From Duodenibacillus intestinigallinarum (GTDB lineage Bacteria; Pseudomonadota; Gammaproteobacteria; Burkholderiales; Burkholderiaceae_F): 44,417 nucleotides of DNA. The notes beneath the pieces are model-generated. The model was not told the origin of the DNA. It worked only from the letters and a program-made list of their open reading frames with translations, and did not search any database. This document shows, piece after piece, positions 1-6,948 of this stretch (positions are counted from its first letter, which is position 1; each line of letters begins with the position of its first letter). Location of the stretch: positions 1 through 44,417 of the forward strand of contig DXAH01000009.1 in NCBI GenBank assembly GCA_019117105.1, read 5' to 3'. Made by a program: the position numbers and the translations under genes.

Positions 1-1307
1 GTCGAACGGCCGATCAGGAAGCCGAACTGAAAATGCGTCACGAAGAACTCATGGCGCAGCAGGAAGAGACGGATGCGGCGTTCGAGCAAGCTGATCAGAC
101 GCTTGCAGAGGTTCAACAAAAGACGCTTGACGCCAAGGTGGCGCTTGAAGAGGCTGAACACGCTTCGTCGGCTCTGACGGAAAAAGTCAGAAGTCTGGAA
201 AGTCAGATCGAACTCATGCGCGTGCAGTTGCAGACCAATCAGGAACGCGTGCGCGATGCGAAGGAGCGACAGAGCGGAGCCGACGAGGAAATTGAAAATC
301 TGACGGCGCATATGGAAGAACTGGCCGCTCGCCGCGAAAGCCTGGACGAGACTGCCCAACGCGAGGGGCTGTCGCGCGTGCTTGAGGAACTCAACGGCAA
401 AAACGAAGCGCACAAGGCGGCCGAGGCTGAGTGCGCCCGAGCCGAAGAGGAACTTGAAGCCGCACGCACCCGCAATGCGGATTTGAACGCCGCCCAGACG
501 CCGTTGCTGCAGGAAATCGCGGACCTCAAGGTGCGCCGAGAAAGCTGGATTACGCAAAGCGCGGTCTTTACCGAGCACTTGGATGCTGCTCAGGCCGATC
601 GTCAGGCGCTGGCGCTGCAGGTGCAGGAAGAGGGATTGCGCGCGTCCACGCTCAAGAGCCGCGTTTCGCGCCTAAACGAAGCCATTGCCGCGCTGGGAGC
701 GGTCAACCATGCCGCGCTTGAGAACCTTCAGGAAAGCCGCCGCGCGATGGAAGAAACCGAACGACAGGTGGCGGACTTGGAAGAAGCCATCGCCAACCTG
801 GAAGCAACGATTCGCAAGATCGATGCCGAAACCCGAGAGCTGTTGCGCACCACATTTACGGAGGTCAACAAGAACTTCCGAGAGATGTTTACGGGGCTTT
901 TCGGCGGCGGCAGTGCCGAACTGCGGATGAGCGGCGAAGAGATTCTGGAAGCGGGCGTCGAGGTGTCGGCTCAGCCGCCGGGCAAGAAAAACGCAAGCGT
1001 CAAGCTTCTTTCGGGCGGCGAGCAGGCGATGACGGCAACGGCTCTGGTGTTTGCCATCTTCAAACTCAACCCGGCTCCCTTCTGTTTGCTTGACGAAGTC
1101 GACGCACCGCTCGATGAAGCCAATCAGGATCGACTGGCCCGTCGCATCCTGCAGATGAGCAGCAACACGCAGTTCATGATGATTACGCATCACCGAGTCA
1201 CGATGGAGCATTTGCGAACCCTGGTCGGCGTTACCATGAAAGAGCCCGGCGTTTCTCGTGTCGTATCAGTGGATGTGGAGCAGGCCTCCGAGATGGCAGC
1301 CCAATAA
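1..1307 (+). CDS. smc: Chromosome partition protein SMC, C-terminal part (5' end outside window)
   Basis: SMC is the ATPase core of the condensin-like complex (with ScpA/ScpB) that compacts and segregates the chromosome. The reading frame is open from the first bases, so the N-terminal Walker A head, one coiled-coil arm and probably the hinge lie upstream. What is visible is a long Glu/Ala/Gln/Arg-rich coiled coil (up to about base 860), then the C-terminal ATPase head. The head carries the ABC signature LLSGGEQ near base 1010, the Walker B segment CLLDEVDAPLD near base 1085 and the downstream THH motif near base 1190, all intact. It is followed by zipA and ligA, an order found in several beta- and gammaproteobacteria. 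The identity is secure; only the true start is unknown. Confidence 0.97.
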   Translation, partial: RTADQEAELKMRHEELMAQQEETDAAFEQADQTLAEVQQKTLDAKVALEEAEHASSALTEKVRSLESQIELMRVQLQTNQERVRDAKERQSGADEEIENLTAHMEELAARRESLDETAQREGLSRVLEELNGKNEAHKAAEAECARAEEELEAARTRNADLNAAQTPLLQEIADLKVRRESWITQSAVFTEHLDAAQADRQALALQVQEEGLRASTLKSRVSRLNEAIAALGAVNHAALENLQESRRAMEETERQVADLEEAIANLEATIRKIDAETRELLRTTFTEVNKNFREMFTGLFGGGSAELRMSGEEILEAGVEVSAQPPGKKNASVKLLSGGEQAMTATALVFAIFKLNPAPFCLLDEVDAPLDEANQDRLARRILQMSSNTQFMMITHHRVTMEHLRTLVGVTMKEPGVSRVVSVDVEQASEMAAQ

Positions 1308-1362
1308 AAGGGTCTCTTGCACTACAATTTCCGGTTGTTCGAACGTTAACGGAGTCAGGCGC

Positions 1363-2523
1363 ATGCCTAATATTGAACCCCTGTACATAGCTATTTTCAT
1401 TGCGATTGTCATTGGTGTCGTCTGGTACTTCCAGCATAAGAAAGACAAGCACGCACAGGAAGTTGGTGACAATCTTCTCAAGAAAGCCGCGGGCGACAAA
1501 CGCAATGCAGGCGCTCTTTCCGACAATGCATCCGTTGACGAGGAGTCGGTGCCGGTACTTACGGCTGCCGATGAAGACCCTGAGGCTGCGGCAGGAGCTA
1601 CTGCCGCGGTTTCCACTCAGCCGCTCGAAGAAACCGTTTCGGTGCCGGTTCAGCAGCCGGCTGAACCCGTTGCGCAACCGGTTGTGTCCCAGGATGCCCT
1701 GCGCGCGCCGACCGTTCAGCGCCGCAAGCCGGAAGTGGATCCAGCGGTAGAAGCCGTGATCAACATCACGCCGCTTGACGGTTCTTTCGATATTCGCCTG
1801 CTCAAGCAGCGCATTGCCGATATTGAGGCTGAACCTCTTCTGAAGGATCTCGTGCGCGTTCAGTGCTTCGACAAGGTCAGCGGCCTGTGGTACGACGGCG
1901 CCGATCGCGTGACCGAGTGCACGCAGATTTATCTTTCGATGCTGCTTGCCAATCGTTCGCGCTGCGTCGATCAGCCGACGGCTTCGAAATTCATGATTCA
2001 TGCCGAGCAGTTCGCAATCGAACTCAAGGGCGAATCCGAAACGCCCGACTCCAACGAAATGATTCAGGGCGCCGAGCGCATCCAGCGCATCATTCAGGCC
2101 TTTGACAAGCGACTGTGCGTTAAGCTCGTGGCCGCCAAGGACATCGGAGAGGAAGAGCTCGACGCTGCGGCCAAGGCTTGCGGCTTCGTGAAGGAAAGCG
2201 ATCGATATCAGAGGTACGTGCCCGGTATTTCGACGGCCGTCTTCCATATCCTGCCCCCGCAGGCACTCGGCAACGAAATCGAGCTTTCGTTCGAAGTGCC
2301 GCTGATGGCGCCCGCTTCCGATCCCCTGAGCCAGTTCTTTGCGATTGCCAACGATCTTTGCTGCCGAATCGACGCCGTGATGACGGATGCTTCGGGCAAT
2401 CCGATTGGCTCGCGCGCTGCAAGCCGCATCGAGTCGGCTCTCAAGGGCATGCACAACACCATGGCCGAGCATGGCGTTCCCGCCGGTTCCCGCCGTGCCT
2501 GCCTGATTTTCTCGGCTGACTGA
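1363..2523 (+). CDS. zipA: Cell division protein ZipA-like
   Basis: ZipA anchors the FtsZ ring to the inner membrane during division. The 386-residue product starts with a short periplasmic stretch and one transmembrane helix (about residues 5-22, rich in Ile, Val and Phe). A basic segment (HKKDKH), then a long Ala/Pro/Gln/Val-rich flexible linker (about 60-130) and a globular C-terminal region matching the FtsZ-binding domain follow. That topology, and the position between smc and ligA, identify it; the C-terminal domain is divergent in sequence, as is usual for betaproteobacterial ZipA. The ATG at 1363 is preceded by GGAG at 1351-1354. An in-frame upstream ATG at 1258 lies inside smc and would put a hydrophilic extension before the membrane anchor, so I reject it. 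Confidence 0.88.
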   Translation: MPNIEPLYIAIFIAIVIGVVWYFQHKKDKHAQEVGDNLLKKAAGDKRNAGALSDNASVDEESVPVLTAADEDPEAAAGATAAVSTQPLEETVSVPVQQPAEPVAQPVVSQDALRAPTVQRRKPEVDPAVEAVINITPLDGSFDIRLLKQRIADIEAEPLLKDLVRVQCFDKVSGLWYDGADRVTECTQIYLSMLLANRSRCVDQPTASKFMIHAEQFAIELKGESETPDSNEMIQGAERIQRIIQAFDKRLCVKLVAAKDIGEEELDAAAKACGFVKESDRYQRYVPGISTAVFHILPPQALGNEIELSFEVPLMAPASDPLSQFFAIANDLCCRIDAVMTDASGNPIGSRAASRIESALKGMHNTMAEHGVPAGSRRACLIFSAD

Positions 2524-2544
2524 CGGCCGAGGATTTTGCGGTAC

Positions 2545-2583
2545 AAAGAGCCTCCGGCGCCGCTTGCTCCGGAGGCTTTTTCA
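2545..2583 (+). terminator. Rho-independent terminator after zipA
   Basis: A 9-bp perfect stem (2549-2557 with 2569-2577, AGCCTCCGG/CCGGAGGCT), extended by A-T pairs, is followed by TTTT. It ends only about 10 bases before the ligA ribosome binding site. Confidence 0.85.
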
Positions 2584-2606
2584 AGTTGAAAAAAGGAAAC
2601 AAGACC

Positions 2607-4751
2607 GTGACGGACGACCGTTTTGATGGGCCCGACGCAGAAGTGCGCACACGCATGCAACAGTACGCCGAGCTGTTGGATCGGTGGAATTACGAGTATT
2701 ACGTATTGGACAACCCGTCCGTGCCGGACGCCGAGTACGACCGAATTTTCCGGGCTTTGAGCGAGCTCGAAGAACGCTATCCGCAGATGAAGTCGGCTAC
2801 GTCCCCGACCTTGCGTGTGGGTGGAGAGGTACGCAGCGATCTCACCAAGGTGCGTCACGCAGTGCCCATGCTTTCCATCCGAACCGAAACGGATTTCACA
2901 GATGAGGGCGCTCTGGCCTTTGACGAGCGCGTGCGCAAGGAATTGGGGCTCAACGAAACGGACGCGGCGATTGTCTACGACGCGGAACTCAAGTTTGACG
3001 GGCTTGCCGTTAATCTTCGATACGAAAACGGCGTTCTCGTGGGCGCGCAGACGCGTGGTGACGGAACCTTTGGCGAAGATGTGACGGCCAATGCCCGCAC
3101 GATTCGTTCCATTCCGCTGCGAATCGATCCGAAGCTTGCGCCCGCAGTGCTCGAGGTGCGCGGCGAAGTCATCATGCACAAAGATGACTTTGAAAAGCTC
3201 AACGAAAAGCAAAAGGAACTTGGAGAAAAAACGTTCGTCAATCCCCGCAATGCCGCAGCCGGTGCCTTGCGTCAGCTCGACAGCCGCATCACGGCGCAGC
3301 GTCCGCTTCATTTCTACGCCTACGGTACGGGGGAGGTGAGCGACGCAGAATTCGCTCAGTCCATGACCGAACTTTTCGCAAAGCTCACAGAGCTGGGCTT
3401 TCCGGTAGCCGAACAGCGCCGCACGGTTCGCGGCGCGCAGGCGCTTGCCGAGTTTCATCGCGACGTGTTGGCGCACCGCGCTGAACTGCCGTTTGAAATC
3501 GATGGCGTCGTCTACAAGGTCGACTCGTACAGCCAGCAGCGAGCACTCGGATTCGTGGCCCGTGAACCGCGTTGGGCCTGCGCGCACAAATATCCTCCTG
3601 AAGAAGCGTTGTCGGTTGTGCAGGCCATTGATGTTCAGGTCGGACGCACGGGACGCGTGACGCCGGTGGCGCGTCTTGTACCCGTCTTTGTAGGCGGCGT
3701 GACCGTGAGTAACGCTACGCTGCACAATGAAGACCACATCAAGGAATTGGGGCTTTTGATCGGGGATACGGTTGTGGTGCGCCGCGCCGGAGATGTGATT
3801 CCGGAAATTGTGCGTGTGGTGATCGACAAGCGCCCGGAAAACGCACAGCCCTTCGTCATGCCGTCCGTCTGCCCAATCTGCGGCTCTGCCGTGGTGCGTG
3901 ACGAGGAGGAGAAGGATTCGCGGTGCACGGGCGGACTGGTTTGTCCCGCGCAGCGAAAGCTCTCTTTGGTGCACTTTGCGCAGCGTCGTGCCATGGGTAT
4001 CGATGGGCTGGGCGAAAAGATGGTCGACATGCTCGTTGAAAAAGAGCTCCTCAAGACGCCGGCCGACATTTATCGATTGACGGTGGAGCAGCTGACGGAA
4101 CTCGAACGCATGGGGCAAAAGAGTGCCGCCAATCTCATCGAAGCAATCGAAAAGAGCAAGGAAACGACGCTTGCGCGCTTTGTGTTTGCGCTTGGCATTC
4201 GTCACGTGGGCGAAGCAAGCGCCCGCGATTTGGCGCTCTTTTTCAGAACGCTCGACGCTTTGCGCAGCGCCACGGTCGAAGACCTCATGCAGGTGCATGA
4301 TGTGGGCGAGGTTCTCGCGGAGTCAATTCGCGCTTTTTTCGACGAACCGCACAACAACGCCGTGGTGGACGAACTCATTGCCGAGGGGGTTCACTGGAAA
4401 CAGGAGGAAGTGCAGGTCAATCCCGAGGTCGCCGGAAAAACGTTCGTGCTCACCGGAACGCTTCCGACGCTTTCGCGAGACAAGGCCAAAGACATGATCC
4501 TGTCGTTGGGCGGCAAGGTTTCGGGATCCGTTTCTAAGAAAACCGATTACGTTTTGGCCGGAGAGGCTGCCGGAAGCAAGTTGGAAAAAGCGCAGGCGCT
4601 CGGAGTGACTGTGATTGACGAAGCGCGCTTCTTGCAGATGATCGGACCGGGTGTCGGGCAATCTGAGCAAGTGTCTGATGCAAAAGAAAAAACGTCCGAA
4701 ACCGAGACCGCACGGGAATTGGCGATCGGGGAGACCGGATCTCTCTTCTAA
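2607..4751 (+). CDS. ligA: NAD+-dependent DNA ligase LigA
   Basis: LigA seals nicks during replication and repair using NAD+ as adenylate donor. The 714-residue product contains the Ia/adenylation domain (YYVLDNPSVPDAEYD near the N-terminus) and the nucleophilic lysine in LKFDG (K129). It also has an OB fold, a four-cysteine zinc finger (CPIC ... RCTGG ... CP), helix-hairpin-helix repeats and a C-terminal BRCT domain starting around VAGKTFVLTG. An acidic tail of roughly 35 residues follows the BRCT domain. I chose the GTG at 2607 because AAGGAA (2593-2598) lies 8 bases upstream; a TTG at 2586 is also in frame but overlaps the end of the zipA terminator. Its transcription must either read through that terminator or start very close to it. 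Confidence 0.97.
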   Translation: MTDDRFDGPDAEVRTRMQQYAELLDRWNYEYYVLDNPSVPDAEYDRIFRALSELEERYPQMKSATSPTLRVGGEVRSDLTKVRHAVPMLSIRTETDFTDEGALAFDERVRKELGLNETDAAIVYDAELKFDGLAVNLRYENGVLVGAQTRGDGTFGEDVTANARTIRSIPLRIDPKLAPAVLEVRGEVIMHKDDFEKLNEKQKELGEKTFVNPRNAAAGALRQLDSRITAQRPLHFYAYGTGEVSDAEFAQSMTELFAKLTELGFPVAEQRRTVRGAQALAEFHRDVLAHRAELPFEIDGVVYKVDSYSQQRALGFVAREPRWACAHKYPPEEALSVVQAIDVQVGRTGRVTPVARLVPVFVGGVTVSNATLHNEDHIKELGLLIGDTVVVRRAGDVIPEIVRVVIDKRPENAQPFVMPSVCPICGSAVVRDEEEKDSRCTGGLVCPAQRKLSLVHFAQRRAMGIDGLGEKMVDMLVEKELLKTPADIYRLTVEQLTELERMGQKSAANLIEAIEKSKETTLARFVFALGIRHVGEASARDLALFFRTLDALRSATVEDLMQVHDVGEVLAESIRAFFDEPHNNAVVDELIAEGVHWKQEEVQVNPEVAGKTFVLTGTLPTLSRDKAKDMILSLGGKVSGSVSKKTDYVLAGEAAGSKLEKAQALGVTVIDEARFLQMIGPGVGQSEQVSDAKEKTSETETARELAIGETGSLF

Positions 4752-4754
4752 GGC

Positions 4755-4784
4755 TTGATTTTTTAGGAAATTTGCGCGTAAAAT
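4755..4784 (+). promoter_or_regulatory. Sigma-70 type promoter of rpsP
   Basis: TTGATT (4755-4760) and TAAAAT (4779-4784) are separated by 18 bases, just after the ligA stop codon. It would give a leader of about 110 bases before rpsP, fitting a strongly expressed ribosomal protein gene. Confidence 0.7.
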
Positions 4785-4824
4785 TGCGCCTTTCGCAAAG
4801 CGGCTGCGTGCGGCGGTTTTGCGT

Positions 4825-4876
4825 CCCGTACTTGCCGGTTGGCAAGACGGCAAATTTTGAAAGCGCCTGGTACGGG
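4825..4876 (+). promoter_or_regulatory. Stem-loop in the rpsP leader
   Basis: CCCGTAC (4825-4831) can pair with GTACGGG (4870-4876). Inside this, CTTGCC (4831-4836) pairs with GGCAAG (4841-4846) across a 4-base loop. The structure ends about 15 bases before the rpsP ribosome binding site (AGAGGAAA). Ribosomal protein leaders often carry autoregulatory structures, but I know of no matching family, so a regulatory role is inference. Confidence 0.4.
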
Positions 4877-4904
4877 CGCATTGATTTAAAAGAGGAAAAA
4901 TACA

Positions 4905-5156
4905 ATGGTTATCATTCGTCTGTCCCGCTCGGGCTCCAAGAAGCGTCCCTTCTACAACATCGTCGTGACCGATTCCCGCAATCGTCGTGACGGCCGCTTC
5001 AACGAACGTCTGGGCTTCTACAACCCGATGATCGCCGAAGGCCCGCAGCGCCTGACGTTCAACGAAGAACGCGTGGCTCACTGGGTCAAGAACGGCGCTC
5101 AGATGAGCGACACCGTCGCCCGCATCCTCAAGGGTGCCAAGAAGGCTGCCGCCTAA
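4905..5156 (+). CDS. rpsP: 30S ribosomal protein S16
   Basis: S16 is a small-subunit protein that binds 16S rRNA and promotes 30S assembly. The 83-residue product shows the typical N-terminus (MVIIRLSRSGSKKRPFYNIV), the conserved RRDGRF and LGFYNP segments and a basic Ala/Lys-rich tail; the length is normal. The start is supported by AGAGGAAA a few bases upstream. It is the first gene of the rpsP-rimM-trmD-rplS group, which is usually a tight operon. Here a structured 276-bp spacer with a terminator separates it from rimM. Confidence 0.98.
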   Translation: MVIIRLSRSGSKKRPFYNIVVTDSRNRRDGRFNERLGFYNPMIAEGPQRLTFNEERVAHWVKNGAQMSDTVARILKGAKKAAA

Positions 5157-5204
5157 TCAGCGACAAGACGACGTAAGACGGAACTTTCAAACGAAGGAAA
5201 ATTA

Positions 5205-5378
5205 ACCCGACCGTCAGACGGACTGCCTGCGAACCTCGCTGCTTCGGTGCCGTGCCTCTCGTGTCCAAGCACACCCGAATGCGCCGACGGCTATCCTCTT
5301 TGAGATGGGTTCGGTATCTAACTCGCAGTACCCGGCGGTTTCCTGATCAAGAATAGTGACGTCTCACCAACGCCGAAG
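5205..5378 (+). ncRNA. Candidate structured RNA between rpsP and rimM
   Basis: This stretch has no convincing gene but has many complementary arms. ACTGC (5222-5226) can pair with GCAGT (5325-5329), and CGAACC (5230-5235) with GGTTCG (5308-5313). These would enclose smaller hairpins such as GTGT/ACAC (5261-5264 with 5271-5274) and GCC/GGC (5283-5285 with 5289-5291). A strong terminator follows at once (5379-5413), so together they look like a transcribed element of about 210 bases, either a 3'-derived small RNA of rpsP or a leader of rimM. I do not recognise a known RNA family (not SRP RNA, tmRNA, RNase P RNA or a riboswitch I know). Whether it is a functional RNA is unproven. Confidence 0.35.
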
Positions 5379-5413
5379 GCGGTCTTTCCGGAAAACGGAG
5401 AGGCCGCTTTTTT
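5379..5413 (+). terminator. Rho-independent terminator inside the rpsP-rimM spacer
   Basis: A 12-bp stem (5379-5390 with 5396-5407, two G-U pairs) with a GAAAA loop is followed by six T. It ends 19 bases before the rimM start codon and should reduce transcription from rpsP into rimM-trmD. Confidence 0.85.
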
Positions 5414-5432
5414 AATTTCCGATTTTGGTTTT

Positions 5433-5957
5433 ATGTCCGACAACAAAATCCTAACAGTGGGCCGTACCAACGGCGCTTACGGCGTACGCGGCTGGGTTCG
5501 CGTGGTGCCTTTTGAAGAACCGGAAATTCTTGCCGCGACCAAGCGCTGGTTTCTGACTGACATCCGCGGCAACACCAAGACGCTCGAAGTCGAAGAACTC
5601 AAGGTTCACGGCCAGATGCTCATTGCCCGCATTACAGGCGTTCTCAACAAGGAAGACGCCGATGCTTTGCGCGGTCGCATCGGCGTGCTGCGTGAAGACT
5701 TCCCGGAAGCCGGCGAAGGCGAAGTGTGGGCTGCCGACGTGATCGGGCTTCCTGTCGTCAATCAGCAGGGCGTTGAACTCGGACGCGTGACCGAAATCGG
5801 TACCAACACCGTGCAGGACATCTTCAAGGTCGAAGGTGGTCCGAAGGTGAACGGCAAGGACGCCGTGTACCTGATTCCCGACGTCGAACAATACGTGCTT
5901 GAAGTGGATCTCGATGAAGGCGTCGTGCGCGTCGATTGGGATCCGTCCTGGATTTAA
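5433..5957 (+). CDS. rimM: Ribosome maturation factor RimM
   Basis: RimM binds S19 and helps mature the 3' domain of the 30S subunit. The 174-residue product has the N-terminal RimM beta-barrel (VGRTNGAYGVRGWVRV) and a C-terminal PRC-barrel region ending in YLIPDVEQYVLEVDLDEG. The length is normal. The ATG at 5433 has no recognisable Shine-Dalgarno sequence; the bases before it are the T-rich tail of a terminator. Together these suggest low expression relative to rpsP. In E. coli, RimM and TrmD are also made at far lower levels than S16 and L19 from the same operon. The trmD start follows by 15 bases. Confidence 0.96.
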   Translation: MSDNKILTVGRTNGAYGVRGWVRVVPFEEPEILAATKRWFLTDIRGNTKTLEVEELKVHGQMLIARITGVLNKEDADALRGRIGVLREDFPEAGEGEVWAADVIGLPVVNQQGVELGRVTEIGTNTVQDIFKVEGGPKVNGKDAVYLIPDVEQYVLEVDLDEGVVRVDWDPSWI

Positions 5958-5972
5958 CGAGGAAATCGAATC

Positions 5973-6725
5973 GTGGCAGCGCGCTTTGACGTCATTACGC
6001 TTTTCCCGGAAATCTTCACGGCGGTGAAAGATTTCGGCATCACGTCCCGAGCCATGAAACGGGGACTCTGGAACGTGCATTTCTGGAATCCGCGCGATGT
6101 GACGACCGACGTGCATCGCACCGTTGACGATCGTCCTTTCGGGGGCGGTCCCGGCATGGTGATGATGGCCGAACCGCTGTATCAAACGCTGCAGTGCATT
6201 CGCGCTTCGGGCAACAACGGCCGCGTGCTCGCTTTTGCTCCGTCGGCAGCGCATTTGACGGACGCACGCGTACGCGAATTTTCCACATGTGACGATTTGC
6301 AGCTGGTGCTGATTTGCGGTCGTTACGAGGGCATTGACGAGCGTTTCCTGAACACTTGTGTTGATGAACTCATCAGTCTGGGCGACTTTGTGCTTTCAGG
6401 AGCAGAACTGGCCGCCTGCGCATTGATTGACGCCATCGTGCGTCAGCTTCCTGGCGCAATCAAGGATTTGTCGGCCTCTGACGAGTCGTTTTCAACGGGG
6501 CTTCTGGACGCGCCGCACTACACCCGCCCCGAAGAGTGGCACGGTATGCGTGTGCCCGATGTGTTGCTCACGGGACACCATGCCAACATCGAAAAGTGGC
6601 GTCGTGAAAAGAGTCTGGAAGCAACGGTTAAAAACAGACCGGAGCTCATTGGGAAAGCTAGGTCGCAAGGGCTTTTGACCAAGAACGACGAAAAAATCCT
6701 CTTGTCGCTGACGTCAGAAAAATAG
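5973..6725 (+). CDS. trmD: tRNA (guanine-N1)-methyltransferase TrmD
   Basis: TrmD methylates G37 next to the anticodon using S-adenosylmethionine, which prevents +1 frameshifting. The 250-residue product shows the N-terminal FDVITLFPEIF, the PFGGGPGMVM segment and the trefoil-knot SAM site with ICGRYEGIDERF and GDFVLSGAE. The GTG start at 5973 is supported by GAGGAAA at 5959-5965, 7 bases upstream, and follows rimM closely, so the two are co-transcribed. In most proteobacteria rplS comes next; here the autotransporter insertion lies between them. Confidence 0.97.
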   Translation: MAARFDVITLFPEIFTAVKDFGITSRAMKRGLWNVHFWNPRDVTTDVHRTVDDRPFGGGPGMVMMAEPLYQTLQCIRASGNNGRVLAFAPSAAHLTDARVREFSTCDDLQLVLICGRYEGIDERFLNTCVDELISLGDFVLSGAELAACALIDAIVRQLPGAIKDLSASDESFSTGLLDAPHYTRPEEWHGMRVPDVLLTGHHANIEKWRREKSLEATVKNRPELIGKARSQGLLTKNDEKILLSLTSEK

Positions 6726-6878
6726 TCGGGAAGCTGTTTTTTTTGCGTTGTAAAAAAGCATCAGCGACACGGGTGTTTATTTCCAAACAAATCAAAATCT
6801 CTTTAAAAATCAGCTAATTAATTGAAATTGTCCTGATTGTGGGATGGATGCCACAGTTGGCGTTTTCCTGAGAATATC

Positions 6879-6909
6879 TTGACAAACGGCAAACGGGGGG
6901 GGGTAGCCT
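6879..6909 (+). promoter_or_regulatory. Probable phase-variable promoter of the autotransporter gene
   Basis: TTGACA (6879-6884) is a perfect -35 box. The best -10 is TAGCCT (6904-6909), which gives a 19-base spacer that includes nine consecutive G (6895-6903). Loss of one or two G would restore an 18 or 17-base spacer. The expected start near 6916 leaves a leader of about 33 bases with a good ribosome binding site. The -10 box is weak, so the exact assignment needs start-site data. Confidence 0.65.
6895..6903 (+). repeat. Nine-base G homopolymer in promoter spacer
   Basis: An uninterrupted run of nine G, unusual for this window, lies exactly between the -35 and -10 boxes of the autotransporter promoter. 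Tracts of this type change length by slipped-strand mispairing during replication. Confidence 0.9.
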
Positions 6910-6948
6910 GTTGCACAACTTTAGTCCAACCGAAACAAGGAGTTTTTG

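Noticed and set aside
2208..4298. A 696-codon open frame on the minus strand opposite zipA and ligA
   Set aside because: It is antisense to two well-supported genes, has a His/Arg-rich unnatural composition and spans the zipA-ligA terminator.
5221..5340. Weak resemblance of the minus strand of the rpsP-rimM spacer to 5S rRNA
   Set aside because: Short matches such as CCGAAC and GCGAGTT occur, but the helices and conserved loops do not line up, and the terminator points to plus-strand transcription.
5201..5356. An open frame of about 51 codons from an ATT after a ribosome-binding-site-like AAGGAAAA, in the rpsP-rimM spacer
   Set aside because: There is no standard start codon, the Arg-rich composition is unconvincing, and a stretch this long free of stops is not surprising. 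The pairing potential fits an RNA better.
6733..6765. Possible trmD terminator made of a T8 run, an A6 run and GCTG/CAGC arms
   Set aside because: The pairing is mostly A-T with a bulge and no proper T tail, so I cannot support it as a terminator.
6808..6838. Inverted repeat AATCAG/CTGATT (6808-6813 and 6833-6838) upstream of the autotransporter promoter
   Set aside because: The arms are only 6 bases with a 19-base gap in AT-rich sequence, which is expected by chance; it is not listed as an operator.
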